A stretch of DNA of 14,510 bases, taken from Podochytrium sp. JEL0797 (lineage: Eukaryota > Chytridiomycota > Chytridiomycetes > Chytridiales > Chytriomycetaceae). Shown piece after piece: positions 8,397 to 14,510 of the stretch. The notes below the pieces were generated by a model, which was not told the DNA's origin, made no database searches, and was given only the letters and a program-made list of their open reading frames with translations. The position numbers and the translations under genes are program-made. Numbering within the stretch: the first letter of the stretch is position 1; each line of letters starts with the position of its first letter. The stretch is from the NCBI GenBank assembly GCA_027596195.1, contig JADGJG010000665.1, positions 1 to 14,510 of the forward strand, written 5' to 3'.

Positions 8397-11300
8397 TTAA
8401 CGCTTGACCTTGTACTTTTTGATAAAATAAGCCGTCATCACGCGATTAAACACCCAAAACGCGAGCATGATTCCAAAGTTTCTCCATCTATTGTCATAAC
8501 TCCATCCCAACGGTTTGAAAATGGTATCTCCGACTTGCACGGGGCAATACAGACATCCACCCATCGCGTCGGGAGTCTTGAGCAATCCGGGTGCTCCAGC
8601 GATCGTGATGTATGGGTGGAAGTATTCTGCGCAGGTCTTGCCGGGAGGGATCATGACGGGGACCATGGAGGTGTCGTCGCAGTGCAACTGGAGGCCGCCC
8701 AACTCGTTGACGAGAAGGCCTTCGATCAGATAGTGGTATGGGTCGATCCAGTAGAGCCAGTACTTGTAGAAGCCCGGCATGTCGTCGTATGAAATCGTGA
8801 CACCGCAGAACAGAGCGAGGATGGAGGTCAGGATCGGAATCAAGGCAGCAGCGACTCCGTAGTTTGGAATCGCGGAGGCGAGCATTTGACCAAAAGAAAC
8901 AGACCAGAGAGTAAATGCGGTGAGCCTAAAATCGCGGAATGTTTAGACGAATTTTTCATTTTCAAAAGGTTGCATGAACTCACATGCAGTAAAAGTATCC
9001 CGCATTTTCCGAAGCTTCTCTCAACCCAACAGTCCAGTAAAACAGCAAAAAGAAGGCAGTCGCGGCAACGAGAGCGAATGGGACTTCGGCACTCATAATG
9101 GCAGCAGCAAACGAGAAACTCGTGTAAGCGCCTTGCGATTGCTCACGAAGCGCGTACTCGCGCTGGTCAAGAAAAGTCGGCACAACCAGCTTGATGACCA
9201 CGACTCCAATGGTACCCATCTGGAAGAGGGCAAACAAGCGGTTTTGAGCACCCTGCGGCGTGTCTGTCACTTGGAAGAAGGTCAACCCAATAATGAGTGC
9301 AATGATCATCTGGAAAGTCACGCGACCGACGTTGTAAGAAGGATCACGCCAGTACGATTTGAACATTCTCGCCACGACAATCTCAGTTTTCTTGCCAAAC
9401 GTGGGCACGTCCGAGATGATGAGGGCCGTCGATTTCTCAAGCTCCGAAATGTGCTGACCAGCAAACTCCTTCGCATTGGCCTTGATTCCTTTGAGAGTCT
9501 CGAGCTCCGTCGCGCATTCGGGAGATGCATTCCAAGCTTCGAACCAATCAATTTTGTTGGCGCTGATGGCGGTTCCGGCTCCGATGCATTCGAGAATATA
9601 TTCAGCGGGGTTGGCGCGTGCGTCACATTTGGGGGCACCAGTTTTTTCAAAGTAGTTGAGCATGGTCTGGGAGTCCGCGCCGAGTTCGCCAAAGTAGATG
9701 GTCTTTCCGCCGCGTCCGAGAAGCAACAAGCGATCAAACTCGCAGAACAGAAGGGCGGATGGTTGATGGATAGTAACAACCAAGGCGTAACCTTGAGCTG
9801 TGAGAGTACGAAGGAGACGGATAATGTTGGTAGCAGCCTGCGCGTCGAGACCGGAAGTTGGCTCGTCAAGGAAAAGAATCTTGGGCCTCGCAACAAGCTC
9901 CACACCAATCGTCAACCGCTTCCTCTCCTCCATCGAAAGACCAACCCCGCTATCCAAATCACCAATTAACGCGTGTTCCAACTCCTCCATTTCCAACAAC
10001 TTGATAATCTTGGTCACGTATGCAATCTTCTCACTCTTGGGCACAGACGCTGGTTGTCTCAAGAATGCAGCAAACTCGAGTGCTTCTCTGACAGTACACT
10101 CCTTGTTGTGCACGTCCATCTGCTCACAGTACCCCGAAATCTTCAAGTACTCGGCCCCAGTCTCGCGGGGACCCACGCAAATCTCACCCTCGATCGTTCC
10201 GATGGTCTTTCTCTTGGCAATCACATCCAACAACGTCGTCTTCCCCGCACCCGACGATCCCATCAAAGCAGTCATGGTCCCTGGTCTCGCGTATCCATTC
10301 ACCCCTCTCAACAGCTGCAACGTCTTCCCCTTCTCCTTCGGGTGAGGAACCGTGTAATTGATATTCGACCACGTCAGAGACCCCAAATCTTTCAAATCCC
10401 GCTCACTCCCTTGAATAACAATTTCCTCATGCTTTTCCTTCTCCTTTCCGGCTTCCGCTTCGAGCGTCTTCATGGCCGCCTCACTTGCCGCTCTCTTCTT
10501 TTTAGACTCTGGTTTAAACAGCTTGACGCTCAACCCAGCCTGACCATGCTGAATCGTCTCAAGAACCAACGCGTCGAGAAACACAAAAATAACAATCAGA
10601 CCAAGATTGATGAGGAGATTCCACCATAACCAATCCGAATCGATATCCATTGCCACCTTCAAATAATTACGTCCTTCCGTCACCAGCGAGCCCGGCACAC
10701 TCCCATGCAACGCACACGTTTGATACACCGGGTTCGTGTACCAAGGACCCGTCGGAACAATTGTCGTCCCCACGCATTGAAGATGGAGACCGTCAAATTC
10801 GTTGATCATGAGGGATTGGAATCCGTAGCTGAGCGGGTTGATGTAGAGGATCCATTTGAACCACCATTTCATGTCTTGAATGGGGATCATGTATCCTGCG
10901 TACATGACTGAGAGGATGAGGATGACGGCGGCGCTGTTGATGGCTTGGTGTTTTTCGGCGGAGAGGTAGCCAAAGATTTTGAGCATGTAGCCGAATGCTT
11001 GTTGGGTGACAATGATGGTGACAAAGAAGGTGAAGAACTATAATGCAGAAGCGAAAAAAATTAGTGCAAACACGATTTAACGACACAATTTTTAAAAAGT
11101 CGCGACTTACGTGTCCTGCCGTGCTTTGAAGGCCAACCATGAAATACAGAATCGCCGAAAAGACCAAGATTCTGAAAGCGGCAACGAGGAACTCAAAAAA
11201 GTTTTGCGCGAGGAAATGGGTCGACGGTCTATACATGGCCATTCCCGTTTGCTTGTACAAGATGTTTCTCCCGTCAATGACTTTGGGGATTTCGGCAAAT

Positions 11301-13131
11301 GCACTGACGGCATTGAACAGAAGTGCAAAGTAGATGGCACCTCCGCGCGTGAAAGCTCCGGCAGAAGTGACTGGGAGATTGAAGAAGACGGAGCCAACAA
11401 TCACGGCCATGAGCCAGTTGAAAATAGTTCTGCGAGGGCACAGATGATGATGATTAGACAGAGCAATAAAAGTGAAGGCTAAAAAAAGGCCCAGCTTACG
11501 TCAAAATGATGGCCGCCGAATTTCCACGAATAATTTGAATCTCTCTGCGAATAAGCGACCAAGCTTGACGCGACAACGTCACCGAATAAAGACTATTGAG
11601 CTGATTCGCGGGAGTCTCATGCATTTTTCTTCTCGCAATGACTCGTTCAGCGAGATGCTTCCGCGCCGTGTCCTGCGTATCCGCCGCAAGGTATTTCTCT
11701 GCCTCACGCGCATTCGCCTCCGCAAAAGAACTTTTCCGATAACGTTCAAAAAGATCCGACGAGCTAATTTTATCACAACTAGCCGAAGTAGTAAGATACT
11801 CAGCCGCCGTGTCACGCGGATGCTTAGGGAACCCCAGCGACTCAAAGTAACCAATCGCGTCCTTCGTAGGTCCAAAGTACGTGCATTTTCCGTCCGCCAA
11901 CACAATGACCTTGTCAAACAGTTCAAACATGGCATCGGAAGCTTGGTAACACGACGCAACGACGGTGCGGTTGTTGTAGTCTGCGAACGCGCGGAGTCCC
12001 TTGATGAAGTCGAGGGAGGAAGCCGCGTCGAGACCTTTGGTGGCGCCGTCAAACATGACTGCGGATCCTCCGTTTACAGTTGCCTCTGTGATTTCCAAAT
12101 CATTATTTTAACGCGTCGCATGGAATTAAAAAAAAACGCGCAAACAAACCAGCCAAAGAAACCCGCCTCTTCTCCCCCCCAGAAACCCCACGAAGCAACG
12201 CATCCCCCACAACCGTATTCTGACAATTCACAAGCCCATACAGTTTCAGCGCGACATCGATAAACTTTTCGCGAATCGGTTGCGACATGACTTTGCAGTT
12301 GACGGCAAACTCGAGCGTTTGGCGAACCGTGAGGGACGGGTAGTGTGGGTCTCCTTCTTCAGAGTAGATGACTTCGCCGCGGTAGCGGTCTTGGAGGTCT
12401 TTGGATCCGAAACCAGAGTATTTGATTTCTCCGCGGACCTGTGCATTGTTCGCAGTTGAATAAATTGTGACGCGAAAAACGACGCGTTGAGAAAGGAAGA
12501 AAAAAATGGTACCTCTTTGAAACTTCGAACTTGGTTTGAAAAGGCTCGAAGGAGAGAAGAGCATCCAGCTCCCGGCCGCCCAATCACAAGCACGCACTCT
12601 CCGGGCTTCAAGACTCCAGTGATGGGACTAATGATATCCTTCTCACCGTACTTTGCGGGAAAGATGACTCCACTCTTGCGCTTGAGGTAGTTGAGAATTT
12701 GAATGGCTGGCTGAAAGATACTCGTGACTGTGGATCCGACTGTGTGGATATGAGAGTCTTGCAACGCGTTTCCAATAATATTCTGACGAGGAAGGGGGAA
12801 GGGCATTTAGCGAAACGAAAAGGTTACACGAGCAAGAGTAAAATAAAATCGTTACCAAGTCGCGAAACGCGATCGGCATCTCCGAAAACTCCATCCCCTT
12901 CGCAATAATATACTGTCTCACAGCCTTCGTAAAGAAGCCATGCACGAATTGCGGCGACTTTGGATCAGCACGCGGGTCATTGAGCATGTCACTAATCTCC
13001 TTGTTGGAAGTGACATCTTCGACACTGTTGCTCGCGCCGGTAGAAATTCTTTCGACGTCCTGTTTGATCTCTTGGTAGATGGAGAACCGATCGGGCTGTG
13101 AGCCGATCTGCTCCTCGTCTTCAATGTCCAT
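8397..13131 (-). CDS. Full-length PDR-type ABCG transporter
   Basis: Seven exons on the minus strand: 12856-13131, 12513-12782, 12150-12438, 11500-12085, 11111-11429, 8984-11037 and 8397-8925. All introns are GT-AG (58-74 bp) and the phases close to 1440 residues, normal for the family. Order is NBD1-TMD1-NBD2-TMD2, the reversed layout of PDR pumps, which export hydrophobic drugs, sterols or lipids across the plasma membrane at the cost of ATP. NBD1: Walker A GRPGAGCSS (160-168, Cys166 for Lys), signature VSGGE (267-271), Walker B VMFDG (Gly292 where the catalytic Glu would be), Tyr325 in the H-loop. NBD2: Walker A GSSGAGKTT (Lys846), signature LSMEE (947-951), Walker B LFLDE (Glu972), H-loop His1004. 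Site 2 is thus catalytic and site 1 degenerate, as in Pdr5. Membrane segments lie near 470-740 and 1153-1436. Extracellular Cys-containing loops precede the last helix of each half. Five of six introns fall in the first 40 percent of the gene. Confidence 0.96.
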
Positions 13132-13595
13132 TCGCGGTTGCTTTTTTCGAAGCGATTTCTAATTTCGTATGATTCTTGACAATTCTGTTGAGGGGTTTTA
13201 TGCTGCTATGAAAATCTGTTACAAATTTGTAATCGCGTTGATTGATTTGTCAGATTTACTTGTTTTGATCAACAAGATAAGATGGATTTAAAAATCCCGT
13301 ATGTCCCCATTTTTTTTACCTCGAGTGGGATGTACGCTCCCTGTATGTGGTTCAATGGAATTCGTAGGAAATATGTTTGTTTTTTTTTGTCGTTTTTTTT
13401 GGCAGTTGTTCGCGATACTGGGGGCGTTTTTTGTTCGCAAGTTTACAAATGAGATACAGAAAACGGAAGATTTCGTTTCCACTCTTTTCCCCTTTGAAGA
13501 CACAGCAAGGGTGGAGGAAGAAAAGGGGCGTGAAGACCCCTTTCCCCTTCCAAAAAAAAATCACATCACCAACCCTCAGAGAAAAAAAAACATCA
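13132..13595. promoter_or_regulatory. Divergent upstream region with three palindromes
   Basis: This 464-bp stretch lies between the ABC transporter start (minus) and the hypothetical plus-strand gene. It is AT-rich near the transporter and T-rich further right. Within 80 bases it holds three inverted repeats: TTACAAATTTGTAA (13219-13232, perfect), CTTGTT-TTGATC-AACAAG (13259-13276) and GGATTT-AA-AAATCC (13284-13297). They lie 88 to 166 bases upstream of the transporter ATG. Inverted repeats of this kind are typical of dimeric transcription factor sites, but the factor is unknown. Confidence 0.5.
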
Positions 13596-14510
13596 ATGAA
13601 AGTCCCACGCTGCATGCCCAAATTCCGCCGCTTCCGTCTCCCCAAACGCAACCCACGTCCATCCCACCACACTACCACCACAACAACAACCCCCTTCCCA
13701 CCGGTCATCACAACGCGTCGCATCAAACGAGTCCAAAACTCTCACCACCTCTCAACAACCCACCGCTCCAAACAACACCTTCCCCCTCTCCCCGTAGACA
13801 CCCTCCTCATCAACGACGAGGAGGACGTCTGGATTCCTCTTCAGGACCCCTTCATTCCAACGCACCACCCCACTTCCTGGGACCCCCCCACCCGCGTCCC
13901 GGACAACAACGACACGACATCCTCCCACGGAGACGACACAGACTCCATGAGTTCCATCGAATCCTCCCTCTCCCAATTCTCCTTCGACGACACACGCGAA
14001 GAAGTGTTGGACGTGCATTACGTAGTTGGCACTGACATGAACAGAAACCTCGTTGAGTCCCCAGACCCAATGACAACATGCGACGAGCACGACCAAGAAA
14101 CGGAGTTTTGTTGGATGGATGTGGATTTTGAGGCGAGTCGCCAAAGCAGGGTGAGGACGGGGTCGGGTGGCACGGATGTGACACTTGGGGAGGAAGACGA
14201 TGCAGTCGTGTCAGGAAAGCAGGAGGAGGACGGGGAAGGAGAGTTGGAGTCCTTGCTCTTGAGGATTCATGAGATTCAAATGATTTGTGAGTTTGGGGTT
14301 TCTTTTCTTTTCCCCTTCCCCTTTCTTTTTGTTCTAAAAACGCGTATCCCCCTCCCCCATTAAAACGGTAGACGCTGTCTCGGAACAAAAGATGCTCCTC
14401 CCAGCAAGGCCTTTGGCCCACAAGGCCTTGATTTTGAACACAATGAAGCGCGTGATGGCGAGCCATCTGGACTTGTTTGGCGGACAACAATTGGGTGCAG
14501 TGGATCCCTT
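13596..14510 (+). CDS. Hypothetical protein with basic N-terminus and acidic Ser-rich region, partial
   Basis: Exon 1 runs from an ATG at 13596 to 14286. An 85-bp GT-AG intron (14287-14371) follows, and exon 2 starts at 14372 and runs off the window. About 277 residues are visible. I do not recognise the family. The N-terminus is strongly basic (PKFRRFRLPKRNPRP), followed by His/Thr/Pro-rich low complexity, then an acidic Ser/Asp stretch (DDTDSMSSIESSLSQFSFDD). After more acidic sequence comes a helix-prone part (ELESLLLRIHEIQMIYAVSE) that crosses the splice junction. Exon 2 adds RPLAHKALILNTMKRVMASH, and the phase-1 junction joins a Tyr codon cleanly. The frame is open upstream to 13377, with other Met codons at 13377, 13449 and 13614, so the start is uncertain. 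13596 is preferred because upstream codons are T-rich and look like leader. Confidence 0.6.

Noticed and set aside
8974..10629. Plus-strand open frames of 331 and 218 codons
   Set aside because: They are antisense to the giant transporter exon, whose frame carries Walker A, signature, Walker B and H-loop motifs.
13377..13595. N-terminal extension MFFFVVFFG... as a signal anchor of the plus-strand gene
   Set aside because: It arises from T-homopolymer runs and is followed by low-complexity Lys-rich sequence; it is more like promoter or leader, though a start at 13377 cannot be excluded.
13852..14490. Minus-strand open frame of 212 codons
   Set aside because: It is the complement of the plus-strand gene, whose frame has coherent acidic and helical sequence and a phase-matched splice junction.

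Overview
This is a eukaryotic nuclear locus. Every gene except a possible small one is split by short GT-AG introns, mostly 51-96 bp with one of 169 bp. The readable products are eukaryote-specific: VPS51, the PAF1-complex subunit CDC73, histone H3, an HMG-box protein and a full-length PDR/ABCG transporter. The transporter has the asymmetric nucleotide-binding sites typical of fungal Pdr5-type pumps, including Cys in place of the Walker A Lys in the first half; comparable proteins occur in amoebozoa. H3 mixes features seen in fungi (QSSAIG, Q120) and in animals and plants ([28 protein letters not shown]). I infer a unicellular fungus-like or related eukaryote, perhaps an early-diverging fungus, but I cannot fix the lineage.

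Layout: bases 1-125 are an almost pure C tract with no A or T, probably an artefact. Bases 126-320 hold several inverted repeats and no gene. Five genes then follow head to tail on the minus strand, read from high to low coordinates: ABC transporter (13131-8397, 7 exons), HMG-box protein (7398-6803, 4 exons, one damaged), histone H3 (6565-6099, 2 exons), CDC73 (5836-4083, 6 exons) and VPS51 (3826-321, 9 exons). A sixth gene of unknown function starts on the plus strand near 13596 and runs off the right edge, so it and the transporter share a divergent upstream region (13132-13595) that holds a cluster of three palindromes. Exon phases close perfectly for VPS51, CDC73, H3 and the transporter, giving 998, 426, 136 and 1440 residues.

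The genes do not form an obvious pathway. Three neighbours (HMG-box, H3, CDC73) act on chromatin or transcription elongation. VPS51 acts in endosome-to-Golgi tethering and the transporter in export of hydrophobic compounds. Spacing is tight: 237-263 bp between VPS51, CDC73, H3 and HMG. About 1 kb separates the HMG start from the transporter's 3' end.

The points most worth checking are: loss of helix 1 of the HMG box in a G-run-rich stretch; the matching three-codon first coding exons of H3 and the HMG gene; the palindrome cluster in the transporter promoter; the structured stretch 183-300; and an unexplained 52-codon open frame at 8085-8243. I saw no clear evidence of a wholly new system.
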